Assembly (NCBI GenBank): GCA_947627535.1
Contig: CANQWM010000001.1
Coordinates: 186,001-250,000, forward strand
Reading direction: 5' to 3'
Source of the DNA: an uncultured Acetatifactor sp.
Lineage (GTDB): Bacteria; Bacillota; Clostridia; Lachnospirales; Lachnospiraceae
DNA length: 64,000 bases
Shown piece after piece: positions 45,647 through 53,478 of the stretch. Within the stretch, counting starts at the first letter, position 1; each line of letters starts with the position of its first letter. A program made the position numbers and the translations under genes. Under the pieces are notes generated by a model. The model was not told the origin of the DNA and made no database searches. It was given only the letters and a program-made list of their open reading frames with translations.

Positions 45647-46411
45647 ATGGAGAGATATAAAAAGCTTGCCGCTTTGCGCTGTTTTACACATAAAGATATG
45701 GTTCGGCTTGCCGGATCAGAGAGTGCGGCGGCATGGCAGATAAAGGATTATCTGCAAAAAGGATATATTGAGCGTGTACGCCGAGACCTGTACGCAGTCA
45801 TCAGCATGGAAACCGGACAGGCAATCCCAAATCGCTATCAGATTGCTTCCCGCGTAACAGACGACGCTTGTGTGTCTCATCATAGCGCCTTTGAATATTA
45901 CGGATATGGTAATCAGGTTTTTTATGATATGTACTTTGCTACCGTAAAGCGCGTTCGTCCGTTCTCTTATGACGGTGTAAATTACTGTCCGCTGATCTGC
46001 CGGGGAAATGCGGGCGTTATAGAAACGGATACCGGTGTCCGCGTGACTTCTTTGGAGAGGACTGTGATAGACAGCATAGCGGATTTTGAAAAGATAGGCG
46101 GTCTGGAAGAGTTGCTGCGTTGCCTTCTCCTGATTCCTTCACTTGACCCCAACAGGCTGCTTGACTCACTGGAGCCTTATGGTCGGAGTCAGCTATATCA
46201 AAAGGCCGGATATATTCTTGAAGAAATGAAAGATGAACTATCTTTGCCGGAACACTTTTTTACGGAATGTGAAAAGCGGGCCTCTGCCAGTAAAACCTAT
46301 CTCTTTGAAAAACAGGGCGATTTTGTTCTTCATAAAAGGTGGAAACTGTTTGCTCCAAAAGATCTGAAAGCTATCGTGGTTAAGGGGGTCACGGACTATG
46401 ATGCGATTTGA
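45647..46411 (+). CDS. AbiEi-type antitoxin/transcriptional regulator
   Basis: 254 aa. The N-terminal winged helix (about 1-60) includes LRCFTHKDMVRLAG and YLQKGYIERVRRDLYAV, the AbiEi wHTH pattern. The C-terminal antitoxin domain includes VSHHSAFEYYG and VTSLERTVIDSI. AbiEi normally precedes the nucleotidyltransferase toxin AbiEii in a type IV toxin-antitoxin/abortive-infection operon; the next 240 bp contain no such gene. It may be solitary or have lost its partner. AAAGAAAGGA site before the ATG. Confidence 0.82.
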   Translation: MERYKKLAALRCFTHKDMVRLAGSESAAAWQIKDYLQKGYIERVRRDLYAVISMETGQAIPNRYQIASRVTDDACVSHHSAFEYYGYGNQVFYDMYFATVKRVRPFSYDGVNYCPLICRGNAGVIETDTGVRVTSLERTVIDSIADFEKIGGLEELLRCLLLIPSLDPNRLLDSLEPYGRSQLYQKAGYILEEMKDELSLPEHFFTECEKRASASKTYLFEKQGDFVLHKRWKLFAPKDLKAIVVKGVTDYDAI

Positions 46412-46587
46412 CCGCATTACATCGTATTGAACATCACCCGATGGCTTTATGGAAATGCGGCGGATGGACGCCGAAGCCAAAAGATACTCAAAGAAATCTA
46501 CGACTGTAAGTTTAGAACCTGTAGCATGAAAAAGTCTTTATGTCATCAGATCCCGTCCCGGAAAACTTTAATACAGGGCGGTTATTC

Positions 46588-46616
46588 TTGATTTTCTATG
46601 TCAGATGTGGTTTAAT
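46588..46616 (+). promoter_or_regulatory. candidate promoter for the hydrogenase gene
   Basis: TTGATT (46588-46593), 17 bp, TTTAAT (46611-46616), 51 bp before the chosen start. Confidence 0.4.
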
Positions 46617-46666
46617 GAGAATGTATTGTTAAAAAAATATCATTCTGAAAGATGAGGCGGAAGAAA

Positions 46667-48199
46667 ATGAGCGGCATGAGAGGAATCGACACCCCGGTAA
46701 GGCAGCGCAGGAGAAGGGTATTCAGGGAAGTGGCAAATCTGGCGTACAATTCCACGAATCTCAAAGACGATATGGAGGCGCTTCCCTATAAGATCGTGGA
46801 TTATGAACATTCCCAGTACTGGGAGAGCGTATACCGGGACAGGGCTATCATCAGGGAGCGGCTGAGGCTTGCCATGGGTATGAGTCTGCGGCCGGAGAAC
46901 AGAGATCATCCGGGACATTTGACGGAGGGACTGGAAGAGAGCAACATTGACGAGAAGTATTATGAACCGCCGCTGATGCAGGTGATTCCTTCCGCCTGCA
47001 ACGCCTGTCCGGAGAACCGCTATGAGGTGACAAATGCCTGCATGGGCTGCCTTGCCCATCCCTGCCACAGCGTATGCCCTAAGGGAGCGATCTCCATGGT
47101 GGACGGGAAGTCCGTCATCGATCAGGAAAAATGTATTCGCTGCGGGAAATGCCGGGAGATCTGCCCTTATGACGCCATCTGTCATAGGGAGAGACCCTGT
47201 AAGGCGGCATGCGGGGTGGACGCCATCGTCTCGGACAGATTCGGGCGGGCCTGCATTGACAGCGACAGGTGTGTTTCCTGCGGACAGTGTATGGTCAGCT
47301 GCCCCTTCGGCGCCATCGCGGACAAATCTCAGATTTTCCAGCTGATCAGGGCCATGCAGTCCGGCCGGAAGATTATTGCGCAGGTGGCGCCGGCTTTTGC
47401 GGGACAGTTCGGGCCTGATGTCACGCCGGATATGTTTAAGGAGGCGCTGAAGGAGCTGGGATTTGCGGATGTGTACGAGACTGCGCTGGGCGCGGATCTG
47501 GGCTGTATGGCGGAGGCGGAGCATTATGTAAAGGAGGTCGCAACGGGAAATCAGGCTTTTGCGTTGACCTCCTGCTGTCCGTCCTGGTCTGTCATGGCAA
47601 AGCATCTGTTCCCGGAGACCATCGATAAGATCAGCAACGAACTGACGCCCATGGTGGCCACGGCCCGGATCATCAAAAAGGAGCATCCGGACGCTTCCGT
47701 GGTGTTCATCGGCCCCTGCGCTTCCAAAAAGCTGGAGGCCAGCAGGCGGACGGTGCGGTCGGATGTGGATTTTGTGATCACCTTTGAAGAACTGACGGGA
47801 ATGTTTGAGGCAAAGGGAATCTTGCTGAAAGAAATTCAGGCCATGGACGCCATGGAGGACGCAACGGGCGCGGGCAGAGGATACGGTGTGGCCGGGGGAG
47901 TGGCGAGCGCCATCGAAGACTGTATCAAGGCTTATTATCCCGGAACGGAGGTAAAGATCGAACATGCGGAGAGTCTGGCGGAGTGCCGGAAGGTTCTTTT
48001 GCTTGCAAAGGCCGGGAAGAAGAACGGCTGTCTGATCGAGGGCATGGCGTGTCCCGGCGGCTGTGTGGCCGGGGCGGGCACCAACATTTCCATTCCCCAG
48101 GCGCAAAAGGCTGTTCAGAGCTTTAAGGCCGCGGCGGCAAGGCCTGTGCCGGAAAAGACCGAGACGGCAGAGCTCCTGCCCTCAGGGCACACGGAATGA
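46667..48199 (+). CDS. monomeric [FeFe]-hydrogenase with N-terminal ferredoxin domains (group-B-like)
   Basis: 510 aa. The first 110 residues are uncharacterised, followed by a Cys-rich part with several [4Fe-4S] sites (CMGCLAHPCHSVCPKGAI, CIRCGKCREICPYDAI, CVSCGQCMVSCPFGAI). The H-cluster domain has L1 TSCCPSW (about 300), L2 IGPCASKKLEA (about 347) and L3 EGMACPGGCVAGAGT (about 460). L2 has GPC where the classic motif has MPC, and L3 ends AGAGT rather than GGG, as I recall for group B enzymes. H2 production or uptake with ferredoxin is likely. The start at 46652 is also possible; 46667 has the better GAGGCGGAAG site. Confidence 0.87.
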   Translation: MSGMRGIDTPVRQRRRRVFREVANLAYNSTNLKDDMEALPYKIVDYEHSQYWESVYRDRAIIRERLRLAMGMSLRPENRDHPGHLTEGLEESNIDEKYYEPPLMQVIPSACNACPENRYEVTNACMGCLAHPCHSVCPKGAISMVDGKSVIDQEKCIRCGKCREICPYDAICHRERPCKAACGVDAIVSDRFGRACIDSDRCVSCGQCMVSCPFGAIADKSQIFQLIRAMQSGRKIIAQVAPAFAGQFGPDVTPDMFKEALKELGFADVYETALGADLGCMAEAEHYVKEVATGNQAFALTSCCPSWSVMAKHLFPETIDKISNELTPMVATARIIKKEHPDASVVFIGPCASKKLEASRRTVRSDVDFVITFEELTGMFEAKGILLKEIQAMDAMEDATGAGRGYGVAGGVASAIEDCIKAYYPGTEVKIEHAESLAECRKVLLLAKAGKKNGCLIEGMACPGGCVAGAGTNISIPQAQKAVQSFKAAAARPVPEKTETAELLPSGHTE

Positions 48200-48289
48200 T
48201 CCGTGCCGGCAGAGAACGCTGTCGCAAGGGACACGGATACGTTCCCAACGGGTCCGGGATCGGATGAAGCGCTTAGTTTCTAAAAGGTC

Positions 48290-48318
48290 TTGCGGTTTTG
48301 GATAAAAGGGGATACAAT
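48290..48318 (+). promoter_or_regulatory. candidate promoter for gltX
   Basis: TTGCGG (48290-48295), 17 bp, TACAAT (48313-48318), 56 bp before gltX. The leader is too short for a T-box. Confidence 0.55.
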
Positions 48319-48373
48319 AAATCTCTGAGACAGATCAACGGGGCTGTTCCAAGGACCCGAAACGGAGGATATT

Positions 48374-49858
48374 ATGACGAAAATTAGGACAAGATATGCG
48401 CCGAGCCCCACGGGAAAGATGCATGTGGGAAATCTGCGCACGGCGTTATATGAATTTTTGATCGCAAAGCACGAGGGCGGAGACTTTATGCTCCGAATCG
48501 AGGACACGGACCAGAACCGGTATGTGGAAGGCGCGACGGAGATCATTTACCGGACGCTGGAAATGGCGGGCATTACCCATGACGAGGGACCGGACAGAGA
48601 CGGCGGCTACGGCCCTTATGTTCAAAGCGAGCGGGTAAAGACGGGCATTTACATGAAGTATGCCAAAGAGCTGATCGACAAGGGGGAGGCTTATTACTGC
48701 TTCTGTGACAAGGAACGTCTGGCATCCCTGAAGACGGAGGTGGTAGAGGGGAAAGAGATCACCGTTTACGATAAGCACTGCCTTGGCCTTTCAAAGGAGG
48801 AGATCGCAGCCAATCTGGCGGCGGGAAAGCCCTTTGTCATCCGCCAGAACAATCCCGCCGAGGGAACCACCACATACCATGACGAACTGTACGGCGACAT
48901 TACGGTGGAAAACGCCGAGCTGGACGATATGATCCTGATGAAGTCCGACGGCTATCCGACCTACAATTTTGCCAATGTGGTGGATGATCATACGATGAAC
49001 ATTACCCATGTGGTGAGAGGAAACGAGTACATTTCCTCTTCTCCGAAATATACGAGGCTGTACGAGGCGTTCGGCTGGAAGTCGCCGGTGTATATACATC
49101 TGCCGCTGATCACGGATGAAAACCACAAGAAGCTGGCCAAGAGAGGCGGCGCCTCCTCCTTTGAGGATCTGCTGGAGGGCGGATTCGTCGCGGAAGCCAT
49201 TGTGAATTTTATCGCGCTTCTGGGCTGGAGCCCGGAGGACAACAGGGAGATCTTTTCGCTGGAAGAGCTGATAAAGGAGTTTGATTATCACAGGATCAGC
49301 AGGTCTCCGGCGGTGTTCGATATTGTGAAGCTTCGGTGGATGAACGGCGAGTATCTGAAGGCCATGGATTTTGATGCGTTTTATGAAATGGCAAAGCCGT
49401 ATCTGAAAAAGGCGATCACAAAGGATCTGGATCTTGTAAAGATTGCGGGCATGGTGAAGACAAGGATCGAGGTATTCCCGGATATTCTTCAGATGGTGGA
49501 CTTCTTTGAGGAACTTCCGGAGTATGATCCCGCCATGTATGTCCATAAAAAAATGAAGACGGATCTGGCGTCCTCGCGGAAAGTGCTGGGGGAGCTTTTA
49601 CCGCTTCTGGAAGACTGGGAGGATTATTCCAACGACAGTCTCTACCGGATGCTGTCGGAATATGCGGAGCAGAACGGTTATAAGACCGGCTATGTCATGT
49701 GGCCGCTTCGGACGGCTGTTTCCGGAAAGCAGATGACGCCCGCAGGCGCGACGGAGATTCTGGAGGTGCTGGGAAAAGAGGAATCCCTAAAGAGAATCCG
49801 AAAGGGAATCGAGCTGCTTGACGCGGCCGCTGCCGGAGAAAGCGGGGAACATGATTGA
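48374..49858 (+). CDS. gltX: glutamyl-tRNA synthetase
   Basis: 494 aa class Ic synthetase. HIGH-type motif in APSPTGKMHVGNLRTALYEF at residues 8-27; the KMSKS-type motif reads KKLAKRGGA near 252-260. Charges tRNA-Glu (and tRNA-Gln where GatCAB completes it; the Gln pathway cannot be judged here). Ribosome site GGAGGA. The stop overlaps the helicase start by 8 bp. Confidence 0.96.
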   Translation: MTKIRTRYAPSPTGKMHVGNLRTALYEFLIAKHEGGDFMLRIEDTDQNRYVEGATEIIYRTLEMAGITHDEGPDRDGGYGPYVQSERVKTGIYMKYAKELIDKGEAYYCFCDKERLASLKTEVVEGKEITVYDKHCLGLSKEEIAANLAAGKPFVIRQNNPAEGTTTYHDELYGDITVENAELDDMILMKSDGYPTYNFANVVDDHTMNITHVVRGNEYISSSPKYTRLYEAFGWKSPVYIHLPLITDENHKKLAKRGGASSFEDLLEGGFVAEAIVNFIALLGWSPEDNREIFSLEELIKEFDYHRISRSPAVFDIVKLRWMNGEYLKAMDFDAFYEMAKPYLKKAITKDLDLVKIAGMVKTRIEVFPDILQMVDFFEELPEYDPAMYVHKKMKTDLASSRKVLGELLPLLEDWEDYSNDSLYRMLSEYAEQNGYKTGYVMWPLRTAVSGKQMTPAGATEILEVLGKEESLKRIRKGIELLDAAAAGESGEHD

Positions 49859-51887
49859 TCTTGAACATATGAATCACGCACAGCGCAGAGCTGTGACCTG
49901 GACGGGGGGACCGCTGCTGGTGCTGGCGGGCCCCGGCTCCGGGAAAACCTTCACCATCACAAACCGGATCCTTTTTCTCATGGAGCGGGGAACGCCGCCG
50001 GAACAGATTCTGGTCATCACCTTTACCAGAGAAGCGGCAATGTCCATGCAGCGCCGGTTCCGGGAGTTGTCCGGGGGCTTTCGCCCCGTCTGCTTCGGCA
50101 CTTTTCACTCCATCTTTTATCAGATCCTAAAAAATTCAGGCGTTCTGAACAATCACAAAATTCTCAACAGTTCCGAAAGAAAAAAGATCCTGCTTCCCAT
50201 TTTAAAACGGTTTTGTACGGATTCCGAAAAGAGGACAGGGGAGGCGCTGGGAGAGGACGCGATGACGCTTCTTTCCGCCTTCAGTTATTATAAAAATACC
50301 CTGCGTATGGAGGAAGCGGCGGAAATGGCGCCGGAAGAATGGAGGCCGCAGTTTGGAACGATCCTGCAGCGCTATGAAAAAGCGGTGCGGGACGACGGCG
50401 GGCTGGATTTTGACGATATGCTCTGCCGCTGCAGGGAGCTTCTGGCGGGAAATGAAAAACTTTTAAGATCCTGGCAGGCGCGTTTCCGCCATATCCTCAT
50501 CGACGAGTTTCAGGATATCAACCCCGTTCAGTATGAAGTGGTAAAGCTTTTGTCCGGCGGCTGCGGGAATGTTTTTGCGGTGGGAGACGACGATCAAGCC
50601 ATTTACGGCTTCCGGGGTTCCGAGCCGGAATGTCTCAGAAGATTTGAGAGGGAGTACGGGGCGGAGAAGGTACTGCTGGATATCAATTACCGGAGCCATC
50701 CGCAGATCATAAGGGCATCTCTGGCGGTTGTGGCGGAAAACGGCGACCGGTTTTCCAAACAGCTCAGGCCGTCTCCGAAGAGAGAAGCGGAAGAACAGGA
50801 AAAGCGGGTCAAACTGGCCGCTTTCTCCGAAAAAGGAGAGCAGTATGACTATCTGGCCGAACGGCTGCGCAGGTTTCTGGCTGTGGGAAAGGATGGGGAA
50901 AAGTGCGCCGTCCTGTTCCGTACAAACGCCCGGATGCAGGAGCTGGCGGTGCGGCTGCGGACAGAAGGGATCCCTTTTGTCATGAAAGAAAAGGTGCCGA
51001 ATGTGTATGAGCATTTTATTGTCAGAGACATCATGGCATATATTCTGCTGGCATCCGGACAATGGGACAGGGGGCTGCTGCTCCGGATCGTCAACCGGCC
51101 GTCAAGGTATGTCAGCCGGGAAGCAATAGGAAGCAGCGGCGGATCCTTGAAGGATTTGATTTCCTTTTATGAGACGTGGGGACGGACCGACACGGGCGCA
51201 AGAGCAGCGGCGGAGAAACTGCGCGGCTTTGACAGGCAGTTAAAGGCGTTGGGAAAGCTTCCCCCGGGACTGGCGGTGTCGTATATCCGAAGGGCGGTGG
51301 GATACGAGGCTTATCTGAGACAGACGGCGGGAAACGCGCTGCGGTTTGCGGAGTGGCTGGAGGTTCTGGACTGGCTCAGAGAAGACGCGGGACGGTTTCC
51401 GGATATTGAAAAGTGGCAGGAAGCGCAGGAAGCATACGGCAGAGAACTGAAACAGAACGGAGACGTCAAAAGGGCGGAAGTCGCGGGAAGAAGCAGTGGC
51501 GCAGGCGGGACGGAAAGCGCGGGAAGAAGCGGTGGCGCCGGCGGGGCGGAAGGCGCGGGAAGAAGCGGTAGCGCCGGCGGGGCGGAAAGCGCCGGAAGAA
51601 ACGTCGGAACCGGGGAGATGGAGAGCGCCGCGGCGGGGATCAGTCTGATGACGGTACATGGTTCCAAGGGGCTGGAATTTGACACTGTGATCGTAGCCGA
51701 CTGCAATGAGTCCATCTTTCCCCACGGCAGCCTGCAGACAAAAGAACAGGTGGAAGAAGAGCGCAGGATATTCTACGTAGCCATGACTAGGGCAAAAGAA
51801 AACCTGGAGCTTCTCTACCTCACAGGTACAAAAGAACGCCCCAGGCTGCCGTCCAGATTCCTGGACCCTCTTTTAAAAGAGATCTGA
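49851..51887 (+). CDS. UvrD/PcrA-like superfamily 1 DNA helicase
   Basis: 678 aa. Walker A VLAGPGSGKTFTITNRI (about 24-40), motif II DEFQDINPVQYEV, motif III GDDDQAIYGFRG and motif V SLMTVHGSKGLEFDTVIVAD. The N-terminus LNxAQRRAV is the family Q motif. Between domains 2A and 2B-like parts lies a repetitive Ala/Gly/Ser insert (residues 545-592) encoded by 36-bp repeats. Shorter than PcrA (about 740), but all core motifs are present. Translationally coupled to gltX. Its 3' end overlaps the convergent DUF1292 gene by 15 bp. Confidence 0.88.
   Translation: MIDLEHMNHAQRRAVTWTGGPLLVLAGPGSGKTFTITNRILFLMERGTPPEQILVITFTREAAMSMQRRFRELSGGFRPVCFGTFHSIFYQILKNSGVLNNHKILNSSERKKILLPILKRFCTDSEKRTGEALGEDAMTLLSAFSYYKNTLRMEEAAEMAPEEWRPQFGTILQRYEKAVRDDGGLDFDDMLCRCRELLAGNEKLLRSWQARFRHILIDEFQDINPVQYEVVKLLSGGCGNVFAVGDDDQAIYGFRGSEPECLRRFEREYGAEKVLLDINYRSHPQIIRASLAVVAENGDRFSKQLRPSPKREAEEQEKRVKLAAFSEKGEQYDYLAERLRRFLAVGKDGEKCAVLFRTNARMQELAVRLRTEGIPFVMKEKVPNVYEHFIVRDIMAYILLASGQWDRGLLLRIVNRPSRYVSREAIGSSGGSLKDLISFYETWGRTDTGARAAAEKLRGFDRQLKALGKLPPGLAVSYIRRAVGYEAYLRQTAGNALRFAEWLEVLDWLREDAGRFPDIEKWQEAQEAYGRELKQNGDVKRAEVAGRSSGAGGTESAGRSGGAGGAEGAGRSGSAGGAESAGRNVGTGEMESAAAGISLMTVHGSKGLEFDTVIVADCNESIFPHGSLQTKEQVEEERRIFYVAMTRAKENLELLYLTGTKERPRLPSRFLDPLLKEI
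51483..51626 (+). repeat. 36-bp coding minisatellite inside the helicase gene
   Basis: Three close copies (51483-51518, 51519-51554, 51555-51590) and one diverged copy (51591-51626) of a 36-bp unit. In frame it encodes 12-residue units AGRSSGAGGTES, AGRSGGAGGAEG, AGRSGSAGGAES and AGRNVGTGEMES, so copy-number change would not shift the frame. Confidence 0.92.
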
Positions 51888-52208
51888 ATCATTTTCCTCT
51901 ACCAGCTCGTCAAACTCGCAGGTGTCAAGATATTCGTCGAAAGCGTCCGCCACTTTTTCGTATTCCGCATCGTCGTCAATGTAGTCCAGTTCAGGTTCCT
52001 CATTGGGATCGTCCGGATTTTCGCTGTACCTGTAGAACCAGACCTCTCCCTCTTCGTTTTCCCCGTTTTCGTCCAGGGGGAGAAGGGCAATATAATCTTT
52101 TTTCTCTACGGTCAGAATGGTGACCACGGCGCAGGTTACATTTCTGCCGTCGTCGAGTTCCAGTTCTACCGTCATTTCTTCCGCGTCGTAATCGTTGTTC
52201 CTGCTCAT
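51873..52208 (-). CDS. DUF1292 (YrzB-like) acidic protein
   Basis: 111 aa, strongly acidic. Core EEMTVELELDDGRNVTCAVV, YIALLPLDENGENEEGEVWF and ELDYIDDDAEYEKVADAFDE matches DUF1292, a small family common in Bacillota with no assigned role. Start at 52208 with GGGAGG upstream on the - strand. Confidence 0.88.
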   Translation of the reverse strand: MSRNNDYDAEEMTVELELDDGRNVTCAVVTILTVEKKDYIALLPLDENGENEEGEVWFYRYSENPDDPNEEPELDYIDDDAEYEKVADAFDEYLDTCEFDELVEENDSDLF

Positions 52209-52270
52209 GATGATCCTCCCTTGCATTTTTCTTTTCGCAGCCGAAAGCCACCTGAACTGCCGGCATGTCC

Positions 52271-52299
52271 ATTATATTCCTTTTTTATCCGCAGCGCAA
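52271..52299 (-). promoter_or_regulatory. candidate promoter for the DUF1292 gene
   Basis: Read on the - strand: TTGCGC (52299-52294), 17 bp, TATAAT (52276-52271), 63 bp before the start. Confidence 0.6.
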
Positions 52300-52371
52300 C
52301 AGAAAGGCGCCTGGCTAACGCGCTATCCGGCGCCGTGCGCCTGCCTTTGCTCATAAAATGGCGCTCTCCCG

Positions 52372-52429
52372 GCAGCCGTATTCCGTGAAAAATTCGTACG
52401 AGCATGATTTTGCCACTGAATACGGCTGC
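52372..52429. repeat. 12-bp inverted repeat upstream of the recombinase gene
   Basis: GCAGCCGTATTC (52372-52383) and its exact complement (52418-52429) flank 34 bp that contain the palindrome TCGTACGA (52394-52401). It lies in the 367-bp gap between the divergent DUF1292 and recombinase genes. It could be a leader hairpin or a binding site. The rest of the gap holds no convincing gene; the frame 52358-52573 has no family resemblance. Confidence 0.6.
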
Positions 52430-52551
52430 TGGCTGAACTGCTGCAAACTTTATATACTGGTATTTGTACTCTGTTTATTATTCCCGCGGCATATCAGTCC
52501 GGTCAGCGTATCGGAACCTGTATCGGTGTCTGCGGGGGATGCGACTTTTAA

Positions 52552-53193
<642 letters not shown>

Positions 53194-53202
53194 AATAAAA
53201 AA

Positions 53203-53235
53203 GGTAAAAAAGTGTACTTTTTTACCTGGCGTTTT
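53203..53235 (+). repeat. left inverted repeat / putative crossover site
   Basis: The core has arms GGTAAAAAAGT (53203-53213) and ACTTTTTTACC (53216-53226), perfectly complementary, around a central GT (53214-53215). The stretch 53206-53235 is repeated exactly in inverted orientation at 53390-53419. Palindromic arms about a 2-bp centre are the known form of serine-recombinase sites. Confidence 0.9.
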
Positions 53236-53419
53236 CGTTATTCATTCAAATCAAACTGTATTATACAAAGAAATTTTATAAAAGTCAACAAATCCTTTGA
53301 TTTTTCGTACCCAAGATGTGAAATGGTTTTTATACATAAGAAACGCGGGAGTTACAGAAACAGTTGAAATATCCGCCGAAAATGCCGTCAAAACGCCAGG
53401 TAAAAAAGTACACTTTTTT
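53206..53419. other. putative invertible promoter segment, drawn in the OFF orientation
   Basis: 214 bp including the two perfect 30-bp inverted repeats (53206-53235 and 53390-53419) and 154 bp between them. It lies between the recombinase gene and the helicase gene. The interior holds a near-consensus promoter now facing left. Inversion maps position x to 106625 minus x, so the -35 and -10 would move to 53337-53342 and 53360-53365 on the + strand, with a start near 53372 and a leader of about 107 nt to the helicase ATG. The sequence shows one orientation only; flipping is inferred. Confidence 0.8.
53260..53288 (-). promoter_or_regulatory. promoter inside the invertible segment
   Basis: Read on the - strand: TTGACT (53288-53283), exactly 17 bp, TATAAT (53265-53260). 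This is 5/6 and 6/6 to the sigma-A consensus, among the best in the window. As drawn it would transcribe leftward through the left repeat and antisense to the recombinase gene. Confidence 0.78.
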
Positions 53420-53422
53420 CAG
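53390..53422 (-). repeat. right inverted repeat / putative crossover site
   Basis: 53390-53419 is the exact complement of 53206-53235. The site core is GGTAAAAAAGT (53399-53409), central AC (53410-53411) and ACTTTTTTCAG (53412-53422). The centre reads AC here and GT in the left copy, as expected for two sites in opposite orientation; the last three bases of the outer arm differ from the left copy. Confidence 0.9.
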
Positions 53423-53478
53423 GTTATTTCAGGCTCGGTGCACGGGCTAAAAGCAACGGACGAAAGGAGACCGGCGGA

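Noticed and set aside
46640..48106. 488-codon open frame on the - strand opposite the hydrogenase gene
   Set aside because: The + strand has clear Fe-S and H-cluster motifs; the - frame is low-complexity and has no recognisable domain.
48199..48238. Possible terminator after the hydrogenase gene (ATCCGTG / CACGGAT)
   Set aside because: 26-nt loop and no T-run.
48200..48373. T-box or riboswitch before gltX
   Set aside because: Promoter at 48290 leaves a leader of only about 50 nt, and no T-box sequence is visible.
51483..51626. CRISPR-like 36-bp repeats
   Set aside because: Repeat length is CRISPR-like, but units are contiguous, coding and in frame within the helicase.
53203..53226. Simple terminator of the recombinase gene
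   Set aside because: The stem is almost all A-T and weak, and the same sequence recurs inverted 160 bp away; it may still add some termination.
53206..53419. Insertion-sequence or MITE ends
   Set aside because: No target-site duplication; the two sites are palindromes with 2-bp centres and sit beside a recombinase, which fits an invertible segment better. A MITE cannot be fully excluded from one sequence.
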